Shown piece by piece: positions 1 to 8,282 of a stretch of DNA of 64,000 nucleotides (position 1 is the first letter of the stretch; each line of letters starts with the position of its first letter). Origin of the DNA: Metalysinibacillus jejuensis (GTDB lineage: Bacteria > Bacillota > Bacilli > Bacillales_A > Planococcaceae); NCBI RefSeq assembly GCF_003057615.1, contig NZ_QAFW01000003.1, positions 1-64,000 of the forward strand, given 5' to 3'. Below the pieces are notes generated by a model that was not told the origin of the DNA, did no database searches, and saw only the letters and a program-made list of their open reading frames with translations. Position numbers and translations under genes: made by a program.

Positions 1-177
1 TAATTGAGAAGAACACGAATTGTAAGTCAAACCTTTTCCTGTTGCCTTATAAGTATCGTTCCATTTTGCGAGGAAATGATTGAATACAAAACGAGAACAA
101 CCGATTGTTTTAGCAATCAGTATTTCTTGTTCTTTGCTTGGATAGATACGAAATTTATATGCTTTATTGACCAACAT
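1..177 (-). CDS. tnpB: TnpB (IS200/IS605-type RNA-guided nuclease), 5' part only
   Basis: The minus strand from ATG 177-175 reads MLVNKAYKFRIYPSKEQE, followed by a segment containing TIGCSRFVFNHFLAKW. This is the typical N terminus of TnpB/OrfB from IS200/IS605 (IS1341-type) elements. The frame is open to base 1, so the catalytic RuvC-like part, the zinc ribbon, and the 3' end where the guide (omega) RNA would lie are all outside the window. The ribosome binding site GGGAGGTG lies seven bases upstream of the ATG. The family nicks or cuts DNA guided by an RNA made from the element's right end; that is family knowledge, and activity here cannot be judged. A small DNA-binding gene diverges from it. 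Confidence 0.85.
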   Translation of the reverse strand, partial: MLVNKAYKFRIYPSKEQEILIAKTIGCSRFVFNHFLAKWNDTYKATGKGLTYNSCSSQL

Positions 178-198
178 GACTTTCACCTCCCTGTGTGT

Positions 199-221
199 TA
201 TGATATACATATTATATCATA
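199..221. promoter_or_regulatory. Perfect 9-bp inverted repeat in the tnpB/RHH divergent region
   Basis: TATGATATA and TATATCATA form a perfect 9-bp inverted repeat with a 5-bp spacer, between two divergent start codons 81 bases apart. Its position suits an operator, possibly for the neighbouring ribbon-helix-helix protein, but the region is AT-rich and could equally carry overlapping -10 boxes. Confidence 0.45.
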
Positions 222-258
222 GTTGATATTCATTTTATATTATTTTGGAGGTGAAAAC

Positions 259-414
259 ATGGAAAAACAATCAGTCGTATTACGATTTCCTAAAATTCTT
301 TTAGATAGAGTGGACGCATACAAAAAGAAAAAGGGTTTTGGAACTCGTACACAAACTATTTTTCATCTATTACAAATAGCACTCGAACAGTCGGACAATC
401 GAGATAGCAAGTAA
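259..414 (+). CDS. Small ribbon-helix-helix (CopG/Arc-like) protein, 51 aa
   Basis: The start is ATG 259 after GGAGGTG, giving 51 residues. A short beta-like stretch SVVLRFP is followed by two helices (about residues 9-24 and 29-44), the layout of ribbon-helix-helix DNA-binding proteins. The basic KKKKGFGTR turn links the helices. It diverges from tnpB and is followed by its own terminator. No specific family name can be given. An antitoxin-like or transposon-copy regulator is the most likely role, inferred from fold and position only. Confidence 0.6.
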   Translation: MEKQSVVLRFPKILLDRVDAYKKKKGFGTRTQTIFHLLQIALEQSDNRDSK

Positions 415-415
415 G

Positions 416-487
416 CTACCTCTTCTCCGAAGGCGATTCATCTCCCACCTACTCACTGGGCTACGCCCTTCACGTTCTTTGAGGTAG
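416..487. repeat. Hairpin-rich segment beside the tnpB/RHH unit
   Basis: CTACCTC (416-422) and GAGGTAG (481-487) are inverted, and inside them lies the perfect hairpin GGGC-TAC-GCCC (458-468). IS200/IS605 elements end in subterminal hairpins rather than terminal inverted repeats, so this may be the left end of the element. Exact boundaries cannot be set from one copy. Confidence 0.3.
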
Positions 488-507
488 GCGTATTCTCGCC
501 TATTTTT
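485..507 (+). terminator. Intrinsic terminator of the RHH gene
   Basis: TAGGCG-TATTCT-CGCCTA followed by TTTTT reads as a rho-independent terminator on the plus strand. It overlaps the stop codon of the converging IDEAL-domain gene. Confidence 0.6.
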
Positions 508-925
508 GATAAAATGCCGCTTCGTCACCGCTATCTAAAGCACAGTCAATTAAATAGTTGTAGTTGCGTGCCGTCAACATCGCTTCAAAGTCGCTAAGCG
601 GTTCTTTTACCGGTGCTTGCTTGCTTTCGACTTGCACCGCTTCCTCTAATAATGGCAGCAAATACTCCTGCACATTAGACATCAGCATTAATTGGTAGAG
701 CGGTAGGCGCAAAAAGCGATTGCCTTTTTGGAACACGAACACTTCGGCTAAGTTTTCGATTTGGCGCGTCGATAAATTGACGATAATCTCCTTGCCCTCA
801 ATCGGCACAAAATAGTACAGCTCCTCATCCTTAACGACTGAAAAGTATTGGTAGGCAAATACGAGCTTAAGCGTTGTATCGCTAATTTTAGTATAAAAGG
901 GCTTCATGTAATTCACTTGAATCAT
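500..925 (-). CDS. IDEAL-domain protein of unknown function, 141 aa
   Basis: ATG 925 is chosen because AAAGGA lies ten bases upstream; a GTG at 934 would overlap that site. The last 25 residues (NYNYLIDCALDSGDEAAFYQ) match the IDEAL domain, a short C-terminal helix pair found in several small Firmicute proteins, some of which act as adaptors for ClpCP or other partners. The N-terminal 90 residues (an aromatic-rich strand region with KDEELYYFVPIEGKEI) are not a family I recognise. The gene lies alone on the minus strand, head to head with the SWIM/SNF2 operon. Confidence 0.75.
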   Translation of the reverse strand: MIQVNYMKPFYTKISDTTLKLVFAYQYFSVVKDEELYYFVPIEGKEIIVNLSTRQIENLAEVFVFQKGNRFLRLPLYQLMLMSNVQEYLLPLLEEAVQVESKQAPVKEPLSDFEAMLTARNYNYLIDCALDSGDEAAFYQK

Positions 926-1003
926 AAGCCACACGTCCTTTCATTACCTTTTATGTTTATATTAGCATTTTTATTGTCGTTTAAGCAAGTTTTTTCTCAA
1001 AAC

Positions 1004-1033
1004 GATACAAGTTATCTCTTTTCGACGTATAAT
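1004..1033 (+). promoter_or_regulatory. Probable sigma-A promoter of the SWIM/SNF2 operon
   Basis: A perfect TATAAT (1028-1033) lies about 37 bases before the start codon. The best -35 candidate is GATACA (1004-1009) at 18 bp, which is weak. Confidence 0.5.
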
Positions 1034-1069
1034 GAAAGGATAATGATTTTCTAGGAAAGGATGTTTTCC

Positions 1070-2566
1070 TTGTCACTATCTCTCGCACAGTTAGCACAAG
1101 TTTATCAAGATACGATTACGACGTGCTTAAAAGCGCAAACGGACACATTGCAACCAACAGCACCCGAACACGCGGAGCTGATGACGCGCGCCGCTTTTTT
1201 AGTACGTAACCAAGCGGTAACATTTACCGACTACAATACACAATCTCTAACGCTTACAGCGGCGATTAACGATGTTGCGACCTTTCACGTGCAAATCTTT
1301 TTAGCTAATCAAACGGTAAGTTGCACGTGCTTACAAGGCGTTTGTCGCCACCGCGTCGCTGCCTTACTCGCCTTATACCAATATAACGATTCCGTGCAAC
1401 AGTTTTTAGAAACGTGGCGCATGCCACCACCGACGCTACGCACGCCTGAAGCTTGGCGCCGTCTCGCCTACGACATTGTCGTACACAATACCCAAGAAGA
1501 GCATCACTTTGAAGGCTATAACTTGCACTACGCCAAACAGCGCATGATGCAAGAAGCGACGCGCCACCGCCCTTTTGAACGCGAGTGGGCACCGCTATTT
1601 GAGCTCTTTATGGAAATGCACATCATCTATATGTTATGGGAGCGCCTGCTCGAAACGAAATCGCGCAGCTTTCATAGTGGTCGCCCAGCCTTTACGAAGC
1701 TTTTAGACAACTGGGCCACCACATGCTGCGACTTAATGGACGTCGTCGGGCACGGGCCGCGCTTGTTTGCGCTCGATCCGTTTATTGACGCTATTATCAC
1801 TTGCAGCCGTAAATTTATTACGACGTTTACGACGCATGCTGTAACGCGCCTAACGGTGTATGAGCACGCCATTCGCGTGTTAGCGCCGCACGACTTTTTA
1901 GCGGAGCGCGACATCTTCTCCCATCCGTCAACGGACGCACTTATGACGATTTACGCCCAAGAAGGTGAGCTCGCACTAGACGCTATTGACGTGGAGCTAG
2001 CGCTGTATTTTTTAGGCATGGAAGCGACGCAACACACGCCTTATGCCAAAGCGCTCATCGCTCACTTATTGCCGCAGCTAAAAGACTTTATCGCGAGCTT
2101 ACCGTTATTTTCACGCGAGGAGCACGCCCTTGCGATTTACGATATTATGCTTAACGCCTCGATGGATGAGGAGCAAGAAGCCGAGTTGTTTTTAGCGTTC
2201 GGTACGGCTGGTTTACGCCCGTACTCGCATTTTTTACTACGCAAAGGGCGCTATGATGACTGGGTCGGCTTGCATATTTTATATCCTTCTTCCCTCGCCT
2301 ACGCGACGGCTTGCGGCTTGCAAGAGTTGGCTAAACTATCGCCAAAGCACACCTTACCGATCTACCACTACTACGCGATGCAAGAAATTGACGGTAAGTC
2401 GCGCGCCCATTATAAAAGTGCCGTACGCATTTTACGTGCGATGCGCACTGCAGCCAAACGCAGCGGACAACAAGCGTATTTTAACGACTATATCGACACG
2501 TTGCAGCACGAGTATAAACGCCTGCGTGCCTTGCAAGAAGAGCTCGAGAAAGGAAATTTACGATGA
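1070..2566 (+). CDS. ywqB: SWIM zinc-finger protein (YwqB-like)
   Basis: The SWIM motif CTCLQGVCRH (Cys85, Cys87, Cys92, His94 from the TTG start) is intact. The rest is a helical protein without another recognisable domain. The family typically sits next to an SNF2 helicase and is thought to supply DNA or protein contacts to it. An ATG at 1061 directly abuts the AAAGG ribosome site, so the in-frame TTG at 1070, eight bases downstream of GAAAGGA, is the better start. The ATGA at its end couples it to the helicase gene. It corresponds to B. subtilis ywqB by order and motif. Confidence 0.82.
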   Translation: MSLSLAQLAQVYQDTITTCLKAQTDTLQPTAPEHAELMTRAAFLVRNQAVTFTDYNTQSLTLTAAINDVATFHVQIFLANQTVSCTCLQGVCRHRVAALLALYQYNDSVQQFLETWRMPPPTLRTPEAWRRLAYDIVVHNTQEEHHFEGYNLHYAKQRMMQEATRHRPFEREWAPLFELFMEMHIIYMLWERLLETKSRSFHSGRPAFTKLLDNWATTCCDLMDVVGHGPRLFALDPFIDAIITCSRKFITTFTTHAVTRLTVYEHAIRVLAPHDFLAERDIFSHPSTDALMTIYAQEGELALDAIDVELALYFLGMEATQHTPYAKALIAHLLPQLKDFIASLPLFSREEHALAIYDIMLNASMDEEQEAELFLAFGTAGLRPYSHFLLRKGRYDDWVGLHILYPSSLAYATACGLQELAKLSPKHTLPIYHYYAMQEIDGKSRAHYKSAVRILRAMRTAAKRSGQQAYFNDYIDTLQHEYKRLRALQEELEKGNLR

Positions 2567-5205
2567 CGACTTCACCTTTTATTGCGACTATCCCGCTCTA
2601 TGTTGAGCCTTTAGCTGATGGCCGCTTCTCCTTAAAGTCTACGATGGCACCGACGCAACTTTCTGCCTTATTATTTTACCGTTACAGCCCGAGCTTTTTT
2701 GGCTTAACGACGACGGTGGAGAAGCATACATTACTTGTAGAAGCGCATGAACTGCTCGATGCGCTCAGCCCGAGCTACCGCAATCCGCTCGTGCGTATTG
2801 ACAGTGACATTAACGCCATCATTCCGTATTGGAGCGATGCTAAGCTCTTTCAGCATGCGACGCTACGTGACGGTGCACTGCATTTTGCTTTGCCACACGG
2901 CGAATTATTAGCTACTGCCGCTACTGCCGCATTAGCCGCGCATCATATTACGCTTGAGCAAGTGCCAAAGTTGCTACCTTATTTACAAGACGGGGGCTGG
3001 CCACTGCAAGCGTCACGCAGTGCAGACGGCGTACAAATTTCGGTACGGCTAAGTGAGCCTGCACCTGACAGTGAGTTATGGACGCTCGAAACTGTACTGC
3101 ATACCGCTACTTCATCGCACTGGACGCCTGCAATTAGCAAACGCGCGCTCCCTGTCGCCGCTACGTTGCCGAAAAAGTGGCAACATATCGCGAGCGACTT
3201 AACGGCAGAAGTAAAGCAAATTTACCAACTGCTCGGTCAACCTGTAGCCGACCGCTTCTTGTATATGTCGCTAACCGAGCAACAAGTGCAACAATTTTTG
3301 CGCGATGACGTAACGACTTTACAAGCGTTTGGCTTTGACGTCATTTTACCCGCTTGGCTAAAATCGCTAACGACGACAAAAATGCGCGTGGCACTTAGCG
3401 CTTCGACCAACCGCAAAACGGTCGCTAGCTTAGAAGACATCGTCACCTTTGATTGGCAAGTCGCCCTTGGGGACAATGTGCTAGCCCCCGCTGACTTTTT
3501 ACAAATTGTCGAAGGAGAGCGCGAGTTTATCCGCATCGGTAACGAGTGGTTTCGGGTCGATGCTACGTGGGTGACGCAAATTAAAGCAATTATCGACCGT
3601 GCCGAACAGCAAGAAGTGACGGTGCGCGATTTACTGTTAAATGATGTGAGCGAGGAGCTCGTACCTTTTGAAGACGATGCGATTGATCCACTCGTAACGT
3701 TTGAACTAAAGCAGTCATTGCAACAGCTCGTTATGCAGCTGCGCGATAAAGAAAAAATACCGACGTATGCAACGCCTGCACATTTACAAACGGAATTGCG
3801 CGCCTACCAACAGCAAGGCTATGAGTGGCTTACATTTATGCGTGAGCAAAAGCTCGGCGCTTGTTTAGCAGACGATATGGGGCTCGGTAAAACAGTGCAA
3901 TTGATCGCCTATTTACTACACCTTTACGATACATGTGAAGAAAGCGCACCGTCGTTAATTGTGTGCCCGACTTCTGTGCTCGGTAACTGGCAAAAAGAGC
4001 TCGAACGCTTTGCGCCGCATTTACACGTGCATACGCATTACACAGGCTCTCGCTTACGCCACGACGACTTTACGACCGAAAATAAGCAAGTTATTTTAAC
4101 GACGTATGGTACGGTGACGCAAGACATTGGCTTTTTACAAGAAGTTACGTGGGCGAGCGTCGTACTAGACGAAGCACAAAATATTAAAAATATGCAGACG
4201 CAACAGTCGCGCGCCATTCGTAAATTACGCGGGGCGCACCATATTGCCTTAACAGGTACACCTGTCGAAAACCGTCTCGCTGAGCTATGGGCGATTTTTG
4301 ACTTTATTCAGCGCGGCTACTTAGGGACGTATACGAGCTTTACGCGCAACTATAGCATCCCGATTGAGCGCGAGGAAGACGATAAGGCAACGCAAAAACT
4401 GCGCCTTAAAATTCAGCCGTTTTTACTGCGACGCACGAAGCAAGATAAGGCGCTGCAACTAAATTTACCTGACAAGCAAGAGATGAAAGAATATTGCCCG
4501 CTAACGACGGAGCAAGCGGCGCTGTACGAGGCGTATGTTAAAGAGACCGCCGCAAGTTTAGAAGATGTGAGTGGCTTAGAGAAGAAGGGCAAAATTTTAG
4601 TGATGCTCAACAAGCTTAAACAGCTATGCAATCACCCGAGCATTTACTTAAAAGAGCCTTTAACAGACGCGACGCATCTCGTAAACCGCTCCGTTAAAGT
4701 AGAGCGCATTATCGATATGGCCGCAAGCATTGCTGCGAGTGGCGAACAATGCTTAATCTTTACGCAATACGTGGCGATGGGTAATTTACTGCAGTATTGT
4801 TTAGCTGAGCTGCACGACATTGAAGCGCCGTTCTTAACGGGTAGCACGACAAAAGCAGGGCGCGACCGTCTCGTGCAACAGTTCCAAGACGGAGCGTTTC
4901 CGGTATTTTTATTATCACTCAAAGCAGGCGGCACAGGCTTAAACTTAACGGCAGCGACGCACGTCTTGCACGCCGATCGTTGGTGGAACCCCGCTGTTGA
5001 AAACCAAGCGACTGACCGCGCCTACCGTATTGGGCAAAAAAACTTTGTGCAAGTGCATAAGTTTATTACAATCGGTACGCTTGAAGAAAAAATTGACGTG
5101 TTGCTAACGGAAAAATCCGCGCTGTCACAAGAGCTCATTCAGTCGAGCAAGTGGCTAACCGAGCTGAGCGACGACGAGTTGCAACAACTCATGACGCTCG
5201 AATAA
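2563..5205 (+). CDS. ywqA: SNF2/RapA-type helicase (YwqA-like), 880 aa
   Basis: This is a Swi2/Snf2 superfamily II ATPase. Walker A DDMGLGKT lies at about residues 437-444, DEAQ (motif II) at about 536-539, and ATDRAYRIGQ (motif VI) at about 817-826. The first 400 residues form the variable N-terminal region found in bacterial SNF2 proteins. Such proteins translocate on duplex DNA and remodel protein-DNA complexes; B. subtilis YwqA is linked to DNA repair and transcription-replication conflicts, though its exact substrate is not settled. The start codon overlaps the upstream SWIM gene by four bases (ATGA), so the two are translationally coupled. Confidence 0.9.
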   Translation: MTTSPFIATIPLYVEPLADGRFSLKSTMAPTQLSALLFYRYSPSFFGLTTTVEKHTLLVEAHELLDALSPSYRNPLVRIDSDINAIIPYWSDAKLFQHATLRDGALHFALPHGELLATAATAALAAHHITLEQVPKLLPYLQDGGWPLQASRSADGVQISVRLSEPAPDSELWTLETVLHTATSSHWTPAISKRALPVAATLPKKWQHIASDLTAEVKQIYQLLGQPVADRFLYMSLTEQQVQQFLRDDVTTLQAFGFDVILPAWLKSLTTTKMRVALSASTNRKTVASLEDIVTFDWQVALGDNVLAPADFLQIVEGEREFIRIGNEWFRVDATWVTQIKAIIDRAEQQEVTVRDLLLNDVSEELVPFEDDAIDPLVTFELKQSLQQLVMQLRDKEKIPTYATPAHLQTELRAYQQQGYEWLTFMREQKLGACLADDMGLGKTVQLIAYLLHLYDTCEESAPSLIVCPTSVLGNWQKELERFAPHLHVHTHYTGSRLRHDDFTTENKQVILTTYGTVTQDIGFLQEVTWASVVLDEAQNIKNMQTQQSRAIRKLRGAHHIALTGTPVENRLAELWAIFDFIQRGYLGTYTSFTRNYSIPIEREEDDKATQKLRLKIQPFLLRRTKQDKALQLNLPDKQEMKEYCPLTTEQAALYEAYVKETAASLEDVSGLEKKGKILVMLNKLKQLCNHPSIYLKEPLTDATHLVNRSVKVERIIDMAASIAASGEQCLIFTQYVAMGNLLQYCLAELHDIEAPFLTGSTTKAGRDRLVQQFQDGAFPVFLLSLKAGGTGLNLTAATHVLHADRWWNPAVENQATDRAYRIGQKNFVQVHKFITIGTLEEKIDVLLTEKSALSQELIQSSKWLTELSDDELQQLMTLE

Positions 5206-5237
5206 AAAAATTGCGATGCGTTACCCGCGCATCGCAA
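5203..5237 (-). terminator. Intrinsic terminator of ssbB
   Basis: A perfect 10-bp stem TTGCGATGCG/CGCATCGCAA (5211-5237) has seven A residues on its left, i.e. a U-tract for leftward transcripts. It overlaps the stop codon of ywqA; no U-tract serves the rightward gene. Confidence 0.85.
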
Positions 5238-5281
5238 CAATTGGCATGATTGTTTAGCTTCTACTTATTATTTTCTTTTGT

Positions 5282-5662
5282 TTACGGCAAAATAAAATCG
5301 ACTGGCGGCATCGGCACGATATTTTGCTGAGCCACTGCCTCCGTTGGTTTTAGCTGGTAAAATCGCACATCTTCCGCTACAATTTCAGTTAAAAAGACGC
5401 GTGTGCCATCTTCTTTATCATAATTGCGCGACTGGATGCGCCCGCTAACACCGATGAGTGAACCTTTACCACAATGATTGACAATCGTTTCGGCAAGCCT
5501 ACCCCACGCGATGCATAACACAAAGTCGGTATCAACTTCACCGTTTTGATTTTTGTACGTACGGTTAATGGCTAACGAAAAACTCGTCTGCACTTTACCA
5601 CCCGCTAGTTCGCGCAAAACAGGGTGTTTCGTTATGCGCCCAACAAGCCCGACATGATTCAT
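5282..5662 (-). CDS. ssbB: Single-stranded DNA-binding protein, SsbB type, 126 aa
   Basis: An OB-fold SSB beginning MNHVGLVGRITKHPVLRE, with the central INRTY and FVLCIAWGRLAE strands. Start ATG 5662 follows AAAGGAGGTGAC. It ends PPVDFILP and lacks the DDDLPF-like acidic tail that main SSBs use to recruit repair proteins. The short length, the missing tail and the position beside ywpF match B. subtilis SsbB (YwpH), the competence-associated paralogue that protects incoming single-stranded DNA. The main ssbA would lie elsewhere, near rpsF. Divergent from ywpF. Confidence 0.85.
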   Translation of the reverse strand: MNHVGLVGRITKHPVLRELAGGKVQTSFSLAINRTYKNQNGEVDTDFVLCIAWGRLAETIVNHCGKGSLIGVSGRIQSRNYDKEDGTRVFLTEIVAEDVRFYQLKPTEAVAQQNIVPMPPVDFILP

Positions 5663-5817
5663 AGTGTCACCTCCTTTACTTACGCCTATCATAAAGGCTA
5701 AGCACGGAGGCGACAAACGCCGTAAAATTTTATTTTGCCCTTCGTTTTAGGCGTAAAATCGCCATACCGGGCACTATACGTGAGTAAACGATAAATTTCG
5801 TAAAAAGGAGATTTTTT

Positions 5818-6219
5818 ATGAAAACATTTAAGCTGTTGCAACTTGAAGTACAAGGTCATGACGTACCGCTTATCGACGGGGTCATTATTAACCAGGAAAA
5901 CAGCCGTCAGTCTTGGCTGCTTGAAGCATTTGTGAAAGAGGCGGATGCGCTTTTTACCATGCTTTGTGAACAGCAAACTGTCGTGCCCGCACGCGCCGTT
6001 ATTTCTTTCCCTGATAATGAGCCAGCGCCGTTTGAAGTTGTCGTGCGTGCCGTGAAGCCGATTGAGAGCGGCGTATCGATTTTATTTTCAGGCAAGCTCG
6101 TAGCGCGCCGTAGCCAATACGCCGAAAAGCTCCTCAGCTCACTACTCGCGCAAGATTTAGAAGAAGAAGAGTTACTGACGCAGTTTAAAGCAGGTATGCG
6201 CAATCGCCCACGCCTATGA
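5818..6219 (+). CDS. ywpF: YwpF-family protein, 133 aa
   Basis: It begins MKTFKLLQLEVQ and keeps the LIDGVIINQENSRQSWLLEAF block typical of the YwpF family. No membrane segment, signal peptide or known catalytic motif is visible, and the function of the family is unknown. AAAAAGGAG precedes the ATG by seven bases. It stands alone on the plus strand between divergent ssbB and a convergent operon, closed by a bidirectional terminator. Assignment rests on N-terminal similarity and on the ssbB-ywpF neighbourhood. Confidence 0.8.
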   Translation: MKTFKLLQLEVQGHDVPLIDGVIINQENSRQSWLLEAFVKEADALFTMLCEQQTVVPARAVISFPDNEPAPFEVVVRAVKPIESGVSILFSGKLVARRSQYAEKLLSSLLAQDLEEEELLTQFKAGMRNRPRL

Positions 6220-6264
6220 AAAAATCCCAAATCGCTTTATATAAGCGGTTTGGGATTTTTTTTA
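6219..6264. terminator. Bidirectional terminator between ywpF and the mbl operon
   Basis: A-rich flank, stem AATCCCAAATCGCTT / AAGCGGTTTGGGATT with loop TATAT, then a T-run. It serves ywpF on the plus strand and the unknown gene ending at 6262 on the minus strand. Confidence 0.9.
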
Positions 6265-6645
6265 GTTTGCGAGTGCTTTTAATTTATTTTCGACGAAAGT
6301 TGCTTCAGCTTTACAGCCGTAGTCCATCGACTTTCCTGTCGCTTTTTCGAGTTGCTCAATCGTTTTGATTTGTTCATCTGTCGGTGCTTGTTGTAGTACC
6401 TTAGCGATTACTTCGTTAATTTTGTTCGCTAACTCTTCTTGAAACGCCACGCTGCTCAACATCTCTTGTGGCACTTTATCATACCACGCTGCATTCGTTA
6501 AGACGTATTGTTGCCAGTGTGCGACAAAATCGGTAAGGTCATACTTATCTTCACGCCACTCGATTTTTGCCATATATGTTTCAAAGGCAAAAGAAATAGA
6601 ACGTGTAATACTAATTTTAATGCCCGAAGATAATTGCTTATACAT
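6262..6645 (-). CDS. Hypothetical protein, 127 aa
   Basis: AGGAGG lies eight bases before ATG 6645, so the full-length start is preferred over the internal MAKIEWRE (no ribosome site). The protein is mixed charged and helical, with no signal peptide or membrane segment, and has a single Cys near the end (DYGCKAE). I do not recognise a family. It is the last gene downstream of fabZ, 86 bases apart, and ends in the shared terminator, so it may be read with the mbl operon or from its own weak promoter. Confidence 0.7.
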   Translation of the reverse strand: MYKQLSSGIKISITRSISFAFETYMAKIEWREDKYDLTDFVAHWQQYVLTNAAWYDKVPQEMLSSVAFQEELANKINEVIAKVLQQAPTDEQIKTIEQLEKATGKSMDYGCKAEATFVENKLKALAN

Positions 6646-6731
6646 TTATTAATCCTCCTACATATCAAAAGCATTTGCTTAATTTACGCGATAACTACCT
6701 AAGTTTATAGCTTTTTACTAGGAATTGCAAA

Positions 6732-7166
6732 TCACGTTGTAGGTTGTTCTGGCCCAATCGCAAATAAAATATCGGTTTCACAAACGATTTCACCATCAAC
6801 AGTTGCTACACCATGCCCTTTACCCATAGAGCCGCGCAGACGTGTAAACTCCACTTCTAAACGAAGCTGATCGCCTGGTACGACTTGACGTTTAATGCGG
6901 CAGTTATCGACGCCTGTTAAAAAGGCTAAACGATTTTTAAATTGTTCAGAGCTAAGTAATGCAACGCCACCTACTTGTGCAAGCGCCTCAATAATTAATA
7001 CGCCTGGCATTACAGGATACCCTGGGAAGTGCCCCTGGAAAAACTCCTCATTAATCGTTACGTTTTTAATGCCTACCGCGCGCTTTTCTTCTACTTCTAA
7101 CATGCGGTCCACTAATAAAAACGGGTAACGATGCGGTAAAACTTTTTGGATTTCTTCAACGTTCAT
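6732..7166 (-). CDS. fabZ: (3R)-hydroxyacyl-ACP dehydratase FabZ, 144 aa
   Basis: FabZ dehydrates 3-hydroxyacyl-ACP to trans-2-enoyl-ACP in fatty acid elongation. The hot-dog fold signature is complete: [12 protein letters not shown], the catalytic His46 in [11 protein letters not shown] and Glu60 in IIEALAQ. Length is normal for the family. It follows epuA by 11 bases in the mbl-flhO-flhP-epuA-fabZ order that is widespread in Bacillales. Confidence 0.97.
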   Translation of the reverse strand: MNVEEIQKVLPHRYPFLLVDRMLEVEEKRAVGIKNVTINEEFFQGHFPGYPVMPGVLIIEALAQVGGVALLSSEQFKNRLAFLTGVDNCRIKRQVVPGDQLRLEVEFTRLRGSMGKGHGVATVDGEIVCETDILFAIGPEQPTT

Positions 7167-7177
7167 TGTACTGCCTC

Positions 7178-7411
7178 CTACTTGTCAATTTTGCCATTCA
7201 TAATGTCGAATATATGACGCCACACGTCAGCTTTAAATACATCTAGCGCTTTGCCGTCACCTAATCCAGCATAGCCTATCATTACGCCGATAATCGCTAC
7301 CACTATAATGAGGCCTAGCACAATGAGTAGTCGTAGCCAAATTGGGATTTGTCGTAATTTTGGTCGTTTGGTCGGCTCGGTCGTTACTGCTGTGATATCA
7401 TCTTTTGTCAT
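7178..7411 (-). CDS. epuA: EpuA-like small membrane protein (annotated elsewhere as RNA polymerase beta subunit-like)
   Basis: A 77-residue protein: an N-terminal charged cytoplasmic part, one membrane segment (about residues 23-46, [20 protein letters not shown]) and a short tail with [13 protein letters not shown]. This matches the small EpuA/DUF family that Bacillales carry between flhP and fabZ and that automatic pipelines often label DNA-directed RNA polymerase subunit beta; it is not a polymerase subunit. Function unknown. GGAG lies before ATG 7411, with 11 bp gaps on both sides indicating cotranscription. Confidence 0.75.
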   Translation of the reverse strand: MTKDDITAVTTEPTKRPKLRQIPIWLRLLIVLGLIIVVAIIGVMIGYAGLGDGKALDVFKADVWRHIFDIMNGKIDK

Positions 7412-7422
7412 ACTGCTCTCCT

Positions 7423-8271
7423 TTAACGAATGCCGTTAATTAACCCTAACATTTGATCAGCTAGTGTTACAGAACGGGCATTCATCTGATACATGCGCTG
7501 CGTTTGAATCAGCTCTGTCGTTTCACGCCCAACATCGACGTTAGACATTTCTAGTACACCTTGCTGCACGTTAACTTCTTGTCGTCCTGCGCCGCGCAGT
7601 GGTGTTAATAGTTCGGCTTCTGTTACGCCAAGCTCATTTAAATTGTCAGGTAGCGTAAAGTACGTCGCTGACAAATGCTCCATAAATTGTGGTCGTTCGA
7701 AGCGAGTTACCGCTAGCTCAATCGGTTGCCCTAACCCCGTGCCGTCGTTATACGTAATCGTCAAGCCGCCTTCTGCTGTTAAACCAAAGTTTTTAACAGC
7801 GTTCGCATTCGGGAAAGTAATCGCATTGCCGTTGCTATCGGCTACAGGGTAGCCATCGCCGTTCACTAACATGCCATTGCCATTTTGCATAGGCGACACA
7901 TAAAAGTTACCTTGACGCGTATACGCTTCACGCGTGCCATCACCCTCTGGTAATAACACAGTAAAAAATTGCTTTGCTGTATTAAATGCAAAGTCAAGGT
8001 CGCGCCCTGTTGATTGGAGTGCACCTTGCTTTTGATTATATTGAATTTGACCAAGCTTCGCCCCTACACCGTAGCGGATGCCTACAGGTGATTGGCGCTG
8101 TGTGCGGTCGAGTTTTTCGTTATTAAACTGCTGATACAATAGTTCATGAAACTGGGAATCACGCGCTTTATAACCGTGCGTATTCGTGTTAGCTAAGTTA
8201 TGGCCAATCGTATCTAGCTGATTTTGTAATTCGCCCATCGTATTGGTCGCAGTTAACATAGTACGTAACAT
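7423..8271 (-). CDS. flhP: Flagellar hook-basal body protein FlhP
   Basis: A 282-residue FlgF/FlgG-like rod protein. The N-terminal rod motif MLRTMLTATNTMGELQNQ with LDTIGHNLANTNTHGYKA and the C-terminal NVDVGRETTELIQTQRMYQMNARS are the coiled ends used to assemble the axial rod. It is exported by the flagellar type III apparatus. With FlhO it is essential for flagella in B. subtilis. AGGAGG precedes the start, and it lies 11 bases from flhO. Confidence 0.93.
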   Translation of the reverse strand: MLRTMLTATNTMGELQNQLDTIGHNLANTNTHGYKARDSQFHELLYQQFNNEKLDRTQRQSPVGIRYGVGAKLGQIQYNQKQGALQSTGRDLDFAFNTAKQFFTVLLPEGDGTREAYTRQGNFYVSPMQNGNGMLVNGDGYPVADSNGNAITFPNANAVKNFGLTAEGGLTITYNDGTGLGQPIELAVTRFERPQFMEHLSATYFTLPDNLNELGVTEAELLTPLRGAGRQEVNVQQGVLEMSNVDVGRETTELIQTQRMYQMNARSVTLADQMLGLINGIR

Positions 8272-8282
8272 TTTATTCCTCC

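Noticed and set aside
4-222. Plus-strand 72-aa ORF at the window start
   Set aside because: It is antisense to the TnpB N terminus, which is recognisable on the minus strand.
5724-5736. AAAA-N5-TTTT, a ComK-type AT-box upstream of ssbB
   Set aside because: Only one AT-box is present; a K-box needs two at fixed spacing, and the sequence is AT-rich. Not claimed as a competence operator.
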